The position numbers and the translations under genes were made by a program. Positions 58,019-64,000 of a stretch of 64,000 nt of DNA are shown piece after piece. The notes under the pieces were generated by a model. It ran no database searches. It was not told where the DNA came from and saw nothing but the letters and a program-made list of their open reading frames with translations. Positions within the stretch are counted from its first letter, which is position 1, and each line of letters opens with the position of its first letter. This DNA comes from Streptomyces sp. Je 1-369 (lineage in GTDB: Bacteria; Actinomycetota; Actinomycetes; Streptomycetales; Streptomycetaceae), in NCBI RefSeq assembly GCF_026810505.1, contig NZ_CP101750.1:4059254-4123253 (forward strand). The letters run 5' to 3'.

Positions 58019-58282
58019 ATGTACGCGCGAAGGCGCCGTCTGTACTTCGCCATGATGGGGACCTGCGTCGGTCTGTTCGTCCTGGCCTGGGGTGTCGTAC
58101 GGCTCTGGTCGATGCCCGTGGCCGTCGGGATGTGCGTCGTGGCGATGGTGATCCCGCCGTTGGCCGCGATGACGGCGAACCGCCGGGGGCCGGACGACCG
58201 CTGGTGGGACGACCCCAGCGGGGACCGCACGTCCGACGAGTGGTGGGACGAGCTGGACGGCAAACGCAGACGCCAGCCGTAG
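58019..58282 (+). CDS. DUF3099-family membrane protein
   Basis: An 87-residue protein with two hydrophobic helices (LYFAMMGTCVGLFVLAWGVV; MPVAVGMCVVAMVIPPLAAM) and a polar tail with the DDRWWDDPSGDRTSDEWWDEL aromatic/acid pattern of DUF3099. ATG 58019 has TACGCT exactly 6 nt upstream; GTG 57989 is less likely. Function unknown. Confidence 0.82.
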   Translation: MYARRRRLYFAMMGTCVGLFVLAWGVVRLWSMPVAVGMCVVAMVIPPLAAMTANRRGPDDRWWDDPSGDRTSDEWWDELDGKRRRQP

Positions 58283-58284
58283 CC

Positions 58285-58337
58285 GAAGGGCCGCACCCCG
58301 TTCCAGTGGCGTCCAACCCCCTGGGGTGCGGCCCTTC
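58285..58337. terminator. bidirectional hairpin between DUF3099 and DUF1416 genes
   Basis: GAAGGGCCGCACCCC and GGGGTGCGGCCCTTC, a perfect 15-bp stem with a 23-nt loop, between convergent genes. Confidence 0.82.
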
Positions 58338-58362
58338 AGCCGTTCTCGGTGCGGTGAGTGAC

Positions 58363-58650
58363 TCAGACCGCGATCGCGACCTCCGCCAGACCGCCCGTCT
58401 GGGCGACGACCGTACGGTCCGCGGTGCCGCCGGGGATCAGCGCCCGGACGGTCCACGTGCCCTCGGCGGCGTAGAAGCGGAACTGTCCGGTGGCCGAGGT
58501 GGGGACCTCGGCGGTGAACTCGCCGGTCGAGTCGAGCAGGCGCACGTAACCGGTGACGGGCTCGCCGTCGCGGGTCACCTGGCCCTGGATCGTCGTCTCA
58601 CCGGGCTTGATCGTCGAAGCGTCGGGGCCGCCGGCCTTTGCTCCACACAT
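58363..58650 (-). CDS. DUF1416 protein downstream of cysA
   Basis: A 95-residue protein beginning MCGAKAGGPDASTIKPGETTIQG, then an Ig-like carboxypeptidase-regulatory fold (VTRDGEPVTGYVRLLDSTGEF, GQFRFYAAEGTWTVRAL). DUF1416 genes regularly follow the rhodanese cysA in actinobacteria, which points to sulfur metabolism; the conserved N-terminal Cys2 could carry or bind sulfur. AGGAG precedes the ATG. Separated from cysA by 35 bp, so same operon. Confidence 0.86.
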   Translation of the reverse strand: MCGAKAGGPDASTIKPGETTIQGQVTRDGEPVTGYVRLLDSTGEFTAEVPTSATGQFRFYAAEGTWTVRALIPGGTADRTVVAQTGGLAEVAIAV

Positions 58651-58685
58651 GGGTACTCCTGAGGGGAAGAGAAGGTCGGGAGGGG

Positions 58686-59531
58686 TTACTTGTTGGCGCC
58701 GAGCTCGATCGGCACGCCGACGAGCGAGCCGTACTCGGTCCAGGAGCCGTCGTAGTTCTTGACGTTGGTCTGGCCGAGCAGCTCGTGCAGCACGAACCAG
58801 GTCAGGGCCGAACGCTCACCGATGCGGCAGTACGCGATGGTGTCCTTCGCCAGGTCGACCTGCTCGTCCTCGTAGAGGGCCTTGAGCTCGTCGTCGGACT
58901 TGAACGTGCCGTCGTCGTTGGCGTTCTTCGACCACGGGATGTTGCGGGCGCTCGGCACGTGGCCGGGGCGCTGCGACTGCTCCTGCGGGAGGTGCGCCGG
59001 GGCGAGCAGCTTGCCGCTGAACTCGTCGGGCGAGCGCACGTCGACGAGGTTCTGCGCGCCGATGGCCGCCACGACGTCGTCGCGGAAGGCGCGGATCGAG
59101 GTGTCCTGGGGCTTGGCCTTGTACTGGGTGGCGGGGCGGTTCGGGACCTCGGCGCCGTCGACCAGGTCGCGGGAGTCGAGCTCCCACTTCTTGCGGCCGC
59201 CGTCGAGGAGCTTCACGTCCTGATGGCCGTAGAGCTTGAAGTACCAGAAGGCGTACGACGCGAACCAGTTGTTGTTGCCGCCGTAGAGGACGACGGTGGA
59301 GTCGTTGGCGATGCCCTTGCCGGAGAGGAGCTTCTCGAAGCCCTCCTGGTCGACGAAGTCACGGCGGACCGGGTCCTGGAGGTCCTTGGTCCAGTCGATG
59401 CGGATCGCGTTCTTGATGTGGTTCTTGTCGTACGCGGAGGTGTCCTCGTCGACCTCGACGATGACGACCTTCGGGTCCTCGATGTGGGCCTCGACCCAGT
59501 CGGCGTCTACCAGGACGTCGCTGCGGCTCAT
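58686..59531 (-). CDS. cysA: thiosulfate/3-mercaptopyruvate sulfurtransferase (rhodanese)
   Basis: A 281-residue enzyme with two rhodanese domains; the C-terminal one holds the active Cys in IAYCRIGERSALTWF (C-R-x-G-x-R loop, typical of thiosulfate sulfurtransferase). It moves sulfane sulfur from thiosulfate to acceptors. ATG 59531 has GGAGGAGA 5 nt upstream; the open frame continues far upstream but overlaps the leader. Upstream lies a short leader peptide with two Cys codons. Operon with DUF1416. Confidence 0.92.
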   Translation of the reverse strand: MSRSDVLVDADWVEAHIEDPKVVIVEVDEDTSAYDKNHIKNAIRIDWTKDLQDPVRRDFVDQEGFEKLLSGKGIANDSTVVLYGGNNNWFASYAFWYFKLYGHQDVKLLDGGRKKWELDSRDLVDGAEVPNRPATQYKAKPQDTSIRAFRDDVVAAIGAQNLVDVRSPDEFSGKLLAPAHLPQEQSQRPGHVPSARNIPWSKNANDDGTFKSDDELKALYEDEQVDLAKDTIAYCRIGERSALTWFVLHELLGQTNVKNYDGSWTEYGSLVGVPIELGANK

Positions 59532-59677
59532 GCTTCTCTCCTCCGGGGCAGTTACGGCGGTGCAAAGGGGCGTGCGCGGTACGGAAGGTGCGGGGAGGCA
59601 CGGCGTACGTACGCACGGGGGAGGCCCTGACGGATGACGTCGACAGGCCGGGGGAAACGCGGGGATGGGGCGTCCCG

Positions 59678-59758
59678 CTAGAAGGTGCGACAGAGCATGG
59701 CGGCGACGCGGCACAGGTCCACTGCCCGCCGCTTCGTGAGGTCCGCCTGTCGGTGCAT
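59678..59758 (-). CDS. cysteine-containing leader peptide upstream of cysA
   Basis: A 26-residue peptide: MHRQADLTKRRAVDLCRVAA then MLCRTF. Two cysteines, one encoded by the rare TGT. The KRRAVDLCR part resembles leader peptides placed before sulfur-assimilation genes in streptomycetes. It lies 146 bp upstream of the rhodanese gene. TACGAT and GTGACA upstream form a good promoter and the ATG would be within a few nt of the transcript start, so it is leaderless. Probable role: translation-dependent attenuation sensing charged tRNA-Cys. Confidence 0.8.
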   Translation of the reverse strand: MHRQADLTKRRAVDLCRVAAMLCRTF

Positions 59759-59765
59759 GGGTCCG

Positions 59766-59795
59766 ATCGTAGGGACGGAGGGGTGGCCGTGTCAC
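59766..59795 (-). promoter_or_regulatory. promoter of the leader peptide-cysA transcript
   Basis: On the minus strand GTGACA (59790-59795), 18 nt, TACGAT (59766-59771): five of six in the -35 and TANNNT in the -10. The start codon of the leader peptide is 7 nt beyond the -10. Confidence 0.65.
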
Positions 59796-59975
59796 CGGCG
59801 CTCCGCATACTGAGACACGATCGTCCAGGATGTGGGAATCGTTGAAGCCCGCGGCCGCCCCGGTGGCGCCGCGGACTGCTCCGCACCCTTGCCGCATCCG
59901 CCCCCCGGACGCGTCCGTCTCGTACTGCGGACGAGGTCCCTGTGGGCCGGGATTCTCGTTCTGCCGCGGGGCGGG

Positions 59976-60728
59976 TCAGCCCGCCAGGCGCACGTGGGAG
60001 CCGGACACCGACATGTCGACGCCGTCCGGGGCCGCCTCGACCTTCTCCAGCTTGATGCCGGCGGGCAGGTCCTCGACCTTCTGGTCGAAGTCGGTGACGT
60101 TGCGGGCCGTGCCCTCGGGCAGCGGGATGGAGACGCCGAGGACGTTCAGGCTCTTCGGGATCTCGTCGGCGTGGACGCGGATGTTGTCGCCCTCGACGCG
60201 GACCGAGCTGAGCACGTGGACGGGCTTGGGGAGCTTCGCGCCGCCCTTGCTGACCTCGACCTCGACCTTGATCTTGCCGTTGCCGCCGTCGGAGAGGCCG
60301 ACGACCCGGCCGGTCGCGCCGAGCGGCAGCTCGACGGGCTCGGACTTGCTGGCCTTCAGGAGCTCGTCGTACGAGACGTGGGCGGTGCCCGTGGCGGTCG
60401 CGGCCGTCGCCGAGCTGTAGTCGCCCGAGAACTCGACGCCCTTCATGTGGGCGGTGAGGTCGGCGATGCGGATGGTGTCGGAGCCGGACTTGGCGTCGTA
60501 GTTCTTGATGCCGACCTCCACGTCGTCGAGCTCACCGCCCATCACCTGGGTGAGGAAGGGGAAGCCCTTGATGGAGACGTCGGGCGTCTCGCTCAGCCCC
60601 TCGCTGGTGCGCATCTTGTCCGCCGCCTCGCCCTCGGCGAAGTTCACGGCGAGCCGGTCGGCCGCCACGAAGAGGCCGCCGAGGATCACGACGACGATCA
60701 GAAGTATGCGTATGGCGCGCTTGCTCAT
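59976..60728 (-). CDS. DUF2993 (LmeA-like) lipid-binding protein
   Basis: A 250-residue exported protein. One N-terminal hydrophobic segment (AIRILLIVVVILGGLFVAADRLA) anchors or exports it; the rest is a tubular lipid-binding-type beta/alpha fold of DUF2993 (ETPDVSIKGFPFLTQVMGGELDDVEVG is the conserved core). The mycobacterial relative LmeA binds phospholipids and helps lipomannan maturation. GGGGGAA lies 8 nt before ATG 60728. It is downstream of the Q/Y-rich membrane gene on the same strand. Confidence 0.85.
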   Translation of the reverse strand: MSKRAIRILLIVVVILGGLFVAADRLAVNFAEGEAADKMRTSEGLSETPDVSIKGFPFLTQVMGGELDDVEVGIKNYDAKSGSDTIRIADLTAHMKGVEFSGDYSSATAATATGTAHVSYDELLKASKSEPVELPLGATGRVVGLSDGGNGKIKVEVEVSKGGAKLPKPVHVLSSVRVEGDNIRVHADEIPKSLNVLGVSIPLPEGTARNVTDFDQKVEDLPAGIKLEKVEAAPDGVDMSVSGSHVRLAG

Positions 60729-60875
60729 GTCCGGTGTTCCCCCACCTGGTCCCCCGAGTCAACTGTCGTTTCCGCGAGCCTAAAGGACAGGTCCCCGGCC
60801 GGAGCGCCCGGCGGGGGACCTGTCGATCAGCTGTGACGATCGCCCGGGCGGTCGCCGGGGCGGTCGGCCGGGCCG

Positions 60876-62147
60876 TCAGCCGATGGCACGTCCGAGGACG
60901 TAGACGGCCGGGGCGGCGGCCGCGAGCGGCAGCGCGACGCCCGCCGTCATGTGCACGAAGCGCGACGGGTAGTCGTAGCTGGCCACACGGTGCCCGATCA
61001 GCGCGCAGACCCCGGCACCGAGCGCGAGCAGCGCCCCCTCGTTGCCGTAGTCCGTCGTCCCGCCGACCGCGATCCCCGCGCCCGCGGCCGCGAGCAGCGC
61101 GACGACCACGGAGGCGGCGGTGGGCAGCGGCAGCGCGCGGGCGAGGATCGCGACGGCGACGGCGATGCCGCCCACGGTCACGGCGTCGGCCGCGGCCGCG
61201 AGGTGCCCGGCCGCGACGATCGCGAGCGCCGACGAGGCGACCGTGGCCATCAGCCCGTACATCCGCTCGTCGGCCCCCGCGTGGCTGCGCAGCTGCAGCA
61301 CGAGGACGAGCAGCACCCACACGCCGAGCGTGCCGAGGACGGCGGCGGGCGCGTTCTCCTTGCCGACGGCGAGCAGCGCGACGTCCGCGACGACACCGCC
61401 GAGGAACGCGAGCGCGATGCCCTGCCGCGCGGGCCACATGCCGTTGAGCCGGAACCATCCGGCGGCGGTCACGGCCTGCAGCAGCACGAGCGGTACGAGC
61501 AGCGCGTACTGCCCGACGGCGGCGCCCGCGGCGAGCAGCAGGCCGAGCACGGCGGTCAGCGCGGCGGGCTGCATCCCCGGCTCGATGATCGGCGACCGGC
61601 CCTCGGCGCGGGCGCGCTGGGCGTCCGTGATGCGGGGGTTGCCGGTGGTGGTGGCGGGGCCGTAGGAGGAGGGGTCGGTGGGGGCGGGGGCTTCAGCCTG
61701 GGCCGGTTGCGGCATGGGCGCGGGTGCGGGTGCCTGAGCTGCGTTCTGCGGGGGCAGGTACGCCGTCTCCGTCACGTCCACCGCGGCGGGCGGCTGGTGA
61801 CCCACCTGTGTCTCCCAGGTCTGCCCCTGCCACTGCTGGGTGTGCTGCTCCTGGCCGTACTGCTGCTGGGGCTCGGCGTAGTACTGCTGCTGAGGGTGCG
61901 GCTGGGGGTACGGCTGACCGTATTGGTCCTGACCGTATTGGTCCTGGCCATACTGGCCCTGGCCGTACTGGCCCTGGCCCTGCCCGTACTGCTGCTGTTG
62001 CTGCTGCGCGTAGTACTGCTGCTGGTCCGGGTACGGCTGCTGCTGCTGGTGCTGCTGCTCCGGATACGGCTGCTGTCCGGGGTACTGCTGCGGATACGGC
62101 TCGTACCCCTCGTACCCCTCGTACCCCTCATAGGGCTGATCGGACAT
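60876..62147 (-). CDS. Q/Y/G-rich disordered head fused to a multi-span membrane domain
   Basis: A 423-residue protein. The first ~110 residues are almost only Gln, Tyr, Pro, Gly and Glu with repeats such as EGYEGYEGYE and QYGQGQYGQDQYGQD, a prion-like composition; a Pro/Ala linker follows; from ~190 on there are about eight hydrophobic helices (ALTAVLGLLLAAGAAVGQYALLVPLVLLQ and others). ATG 62147 is chosen because AGGAGG lies 9 nt upstream; ATG 62156 overlaps the MoaD-like stop (ATGA). Coupled to that gene. Function unknown. Confidence 0.82.
   Translation of the reverse strand: MSDQPYEGYEGYEGYEPYPQQYPGQQPYPEQQHQQQQPYPDQQQYYAQQQQQQYGQGQGQYGQGQYGQDQYGQDQYGQPYPQPHPQQQYYAEPQQQYGQEQHTQQWQGQTWETQVGHQPPAAVDVTETAYLPPQNAAQAPAPAPMPQPAQAEAPAPTDPSSYGPATTTGNPRITDAQRARAEGRSPIIEPGMQPAALTAVLGLLLAAGAAVGQYALLVPLVLLQAVTAAGWFRLNGMWPARQGIALAFLGGVVADVALLAVGKENAPAAVLGTLGVWVLLVLVLQLRSHAGADERMYGLMATVASSALAIVAAGHLAAAADAVTVGGIAVAVAILARALPLPTAASVVVALLAAAGAGIAVGGTTDYGNEGALLALGAGVCALIGHRVASYDYPSRFVHMTAGVALPLAAAAPAVYVLGRAIG
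61914..61980. repeat. 15-bp coding repeat (QYGQD/QYGQG)
   Basis: A tandem array of CTGACCGTATTGGTC-like units, later diverging to CTGGCCGTACTGGCC, encodes the repeated Q-Y-G-Q-D/G motif in the prion-like head of the membrane protein. On the + strand it looks like several -10-like TATTGG but is coding on the minus strand. Confidence 0.75.
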
Positions 62148-62152
62148 GGCGC

Positions 62153-62407
62153 TCATCCTCCTGCGAACGGCGGGAGCACCTCGACCGTGCCGCCCTCGGC
62201 CAGCCGTACGGTCTCATGCCTCCGGGTCCCGACGGGGGCCCCGTCGACCAGGAAGGAGCAGCGCTGCAGGACCCGGACGAGTTCACCGGGGTGCCGTTCG
62301 CGTACGGCGTCCAGCGCGTCGGCGAGCGTCACCGCGTCGTACGGCTCCTCGGCGACGCCCGCGGCCGCCTTGGCAGCGGCCCAGTAACGAATGGTGCCGT
62401 TCACCAT
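62153..62407 (-). CDS. MoaD/ThiS-type sulfur-carrier protein
   Basis: An 84-residue ubiquitin-like protein ending ...VEVLPPFAGG, the C-terminal di-glycine needed for thiocarboxylation by an E1-like enzyme. The beta-grasp pattern (TIRYWAAAKAAAGV, LADALDAVRERHP, LQRCSFLVDGAPVG) is clear. No moeB/thiF-like activator is in the window. Its stop overlaps the ATG 62156 of the Q/Y-rich membrane gene (ATGA), so the two are co-translated. Role likely molybdopterin or another sulfur transfer. Confidence 0.88.
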   Translation of the reverse strand: MVNGTIRYWAAAKAAAGVAEEPYDAVTLADALDAVRERHPGELVRVLQRCSFLVDGAPVGTRRHETVRLAEGGTVEVLPPFAGG

Positions 62408-62422
62408 GCGACTCCCTTCCTT

Positions 62423-63268
62423 TCAGTCGGCGGTTGCCGACGTCCATGATGCCGTGGCCCACGAGGCGATCCGCCCGACGAGCCCGTCCGTCGCCGCGTG
62501 CTCCGCGTGTCCCATGCCCTCTTCCAGCCACAACTCCGCCCCTCCGGCGGCCGCCGCGGCGAGCATCCGTGGATGGTCGAGCGGAAAGTACGGGTCACGG
62601 TCGCCGTGGACGATGAGGAGCGGCGTCGGGGCGATGAGCGGGACGGACTCGACGGGCGAAAGGGGGACGGGGTCCCACTCGTGCGGGTGGATTCGCGTCC
62701 GCAGCCCGAAGCGGCCGACGGCGCGTCCGGCGGGCCGGGTCACGACCCAGTGCAGCCGCCGCATCGGCGCCGTCCCCCGGTAGAACCACCGCGCGGGGGC
62801 ACTCACCGCGGCCACCGCGTCGGTCCGCGCTTCCGTGCGCCCCCTGTGCAACGCGGCGTGACGGAGTACGACCGAGCCGCCCATCGAGAAACCGACGGTG
62901 ACCACCCGCGCGTACCCGAGGCTCCGCGCCCACTCCACCGCCGCCGCCAGGTCCAGCACCTCGCGGTCGCCCACCGTGGAGTGCCCACCGGAGCCGCCGT
63001 GGCCCCGGAACGAGAAGGTGATCACGGCCGCACGCTGCGCGAGCCCACCCGCGATCCGGCGCACGTGCGGGCGCGCGAGGTCCCCCGAGAAGCCGTGCGC
63101 GACGACGATCGCGAGGTCTCCGGAGGGGTCGGGTCCGGGGTCGTGGGCGGCCTCGATGGCCACTCCGTCCTGTGTACGGAGCGTGGCCCTCTGCTGAACG
63201 CTGTGCTGACCGCGAGTGAGCGGAGGCACAGAAGATCGCGCCTCTTGACCTGCCGGACCGGAGTTCAT
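62423..63268 (-). CDS. alpha/beta-hydrolase
   Basis: A 281-residue hydrolase. The nucleophile elbow is VGFSMGGSVVLRHAALH (serine in G-x-S-x-G), the oxyanion region VAHGFSGDLARPHVRR, the acid near LLIVHGDRDPYF and His in GMGHAEH. The N-terminus is basic and polar. ATG 63268 is chosen; upstream frame residues are not hydrolase-like. Substrate unknown. It is upstream of the MoaD-like gene on the same strand with 15 bp between and may be in one operon with it. Confidence 0.85.
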   Translation of the reverse strand: MNSGPAGQEARSSVPPLTRGQHSVQQRATLRTQDGVAIEAAHDPGPDPSGDLAIVVAHGFSGDLARPHVRRIAGGLAQRAAVITFSFRGHGGSGGHSTVGDREVLDLAAAVEWARSLGYARVVTVGFSMGGSVVLRHAALHRGRTEARTDAVAAVSAPARWFYRGTAPMRRLHWVVTRPAGRAVGRFGLRTRIHPHEWDPVPLSPVESVPLIAPTPLLIVHGDRDPYFPLDHPRMLAAAAAGGAELWLEEGMGHAEHAATDGLVGRIASWATASWTSATAD

Positions 63269-63320
63269 GTGGGCTATTCTGCTGGGCAGAGGATCCGGGC
63301 AGCGCAGCCCCCGGGTCCTT

Positions 63321-63365
63321 TCGTGCTTTCCGGGACCCCGGGCGCGGGCCCCCGCGGAAGCACGA
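63321..63365. other. stem-loop in the glnR leader
   Basis: TCGTGCTT-T-CCG at the left and CGGAAGCACGA at the right pair with one bulged base, around a GC-rich loop that can fold further. It lies between the hydrolase and glnR and may be a terminator for upstream antisense transcription or a leader structure of glnR. Confidence 0.45.
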
Positions 63366-63457
63366 AAACCAAGTACGAAGCAGTGCCGTAAACGCCCCCG
63401 AGCTCCCATGAGCAAGGGGGACCCCCTCCCGCAGGGACCGAGGAGGAACCAGACGTT

Positions 63458-63514
63458 ATGGGCGAGCGAAACGTGCACGACAGTCGGACGACCCGGGCAG
63501 GTGGTCGGCGGTGA
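63458..63514 (+). CDS. 18-codon upstream ORF coupled to glnR
   Basis: ATG GGC GAG..., encoding [18 protein letters not shown], with GAGGAGGA about 10-11 nt upstream. Its TGA overlaps the GTG start of glnR (GTGA), the geometry of translational coupling. The peptide is basic and has no known relatives to me; it may only set glnR translation. Confidence 0.45.
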   Translation: MGERNVHDSRTTRAGGRR

Positions 63515-64000
63515 GCTCACTGCTGCTCCTGACCAATGCCCTCCAGCCGTCGACGGAGGTGCTCCCCGCTCTCGGCCTGCTCCTTCACAACGTGCGCGTC
63601 GCCCCCGCGGAGGGCCCCGCTCTCGTCGACACCCCCGGTGCCGACGTCATCCTGATCGACGGGCGCCGCGACCTCCCGCAGGTCCGCAGCCTCTGCCAGC
63701 TGCTCCGCTCCACGGGGCCCGGCTGTCCGCTGGTCCTCGTCGTGACGGAGGGCGGCCTCGCGGCCGTCACCGCGGACTGGGGCATCGACGACGTGCTCCT
63801 CGACACGGCGGGCCCCGCCGAGGTCGAGGCTCGGCTGCGGCTCGCGATGGGCCGCCAGCAGATCACCTCCGACGACTCCCCCATGGAGATCCGCAACGGC
63901 GATCTCTCCGTGGACGAGGCGACGTACAGCGCGAAGCTGAAGGGGCGGGTCCTCGACCTGACCTTCAAGGAGTTCGAGCTGCTCAAGTACCTGGCGCAGC
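63511..64000 (+). CDS. glnR: global nitrogen regulator GlnR (3' partial)
   Basis: The first 163 residues of an OmpR-type regulator, cut by the right edge. It begins [20 protein letters not shown], an atypical receiver domain that lacks the usual phosphorylation pocket ([13 protein letters not shown] in place of the strong acidic pocket), then enters the winged-helix domain ([33 protein letters not shown]). This matches the streptomycete GlnR, which controls glnA, amtB and other nitrogen genes. GTG 63511 overlaps the stop of the small upstream ORF. Confidence 0.93.
   Translation, partial: MSSLLLLTNALQPSTEVLPALGLLLHNVRVAPAEGPALVDTPGADVILIDGRRDLPQVRSLCQLLRSTGPGCPLVLVVTEGGLAAVTADWGIDDVLLDTAGPAEVEARLRLAMGRQQITSDDSPMEIRNGDLSVDEATYSAKLKGRVLDLTFKEFELLKYLAQ

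Overview
The window is a GC-rich, gene-dense stretch of a Streptomyces chromosome. Evidence is the strong G/C bias at third codon positions, frequent GTG/TTG starts, many leaderless promoters (TANNNT 6-7 nt before the start codon), and actinomycete-specific genes: mshA (mycothiol), msiK, carD, phoRP/phoU, nur, rsiG, devA/devB/devE and glnR. From memory the gene order matches the conserved core of the S. coelicolor chromosome between glnR and msiK, read right to left here. No insertion sequence, prophage, rRNA operon or CRISPR array was seen.

Layout. 0-5.8 kb: a partial MDR oxidoreductase, two GNAT acetyltransferases, an APH(6)-type kinase, a DsbA-like lipoprotein and an FAD amine oxidase. 5.8-10.4 kb: tRNA-Thr(UGU), the shared sugar-importer ATPase msiK with a candidate DasR site, a sugar nucleotidyltransferase and a DoxX membrane protein. 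10.5-17 kb: rlmB, cysS, a PPOX-fold protein, ispF-ispD and carD, then a DUF461 lipoprotein. 17.1-20.3 kb: the phosphate regulon controllers phoP-phoR, divergent from phoU across two PHO boxes, and a 41-aa cysteine-rich peptide. 20.4-26.9 kb is the clearest accessory segment. It has an HNH-type protein, a small membrane protein, a GNAT+XRE pair, and a divergent operon of an RsbW-like ATPase, a Ser/Thr/Asp-rich precursor peptide, an ATP-grasp ligase and a PIMT-like methyltransferase. That operon is a graspetide (omega-ester RiPP) cluster. 27-39.5 kb: gpmA, an MFS transporter, ybjN-mshA, an NlpC/P60 hydrolase, a receiver-SpoIIE phosphatase, an HbhA-like protein and an XRE regulator with a perfect palindrome upstream.

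39.6-49.7 kb carries resistance functions. A Rox-type rifampicin monooxygenase and a UvrA-like ABC protein diverge from one 21-bp palindrome of the rifamycin-associated element type. Further on is a HelR/HelD-like RNA polymerase recycling motor, divergent from a TetR regulator with its own candidate operator. A PHB-depolymerase-like esterase and a penicillin-binding protein lie between them. 49.8-57.8 kb is developmental: devA-devB, the paralogue devE, two paralogous ~60-aa membrane proteins each preceded by the same AGTTGG-N3-CCAACT palindrome, rsiG with both c-di-GMP motifs intact, then dtd, a ygfZ-like gene, nur and a nitrobindin-like gene. 57.8-64 kb: a 33-aa membrane peptide, a DUF3099 gene, a cysteine-containing leader peptide upstream of the rhodanese cysA and DUF1416, a DUF2993 protein, a Q/Y-rich membrane protein coupled to a MoaD-like carrier, an alpha/beta hydrolase, and the start of glnR behind a tiny coupled ORF.

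The strongest candidates for new biology are the graspetide cluster, the duplicated dev modules with their small membrane proteins, the palindrome-controlled rox/UvrA-like pair, and the small peptides (cysteine leader, Cys-rich, 33-aa).
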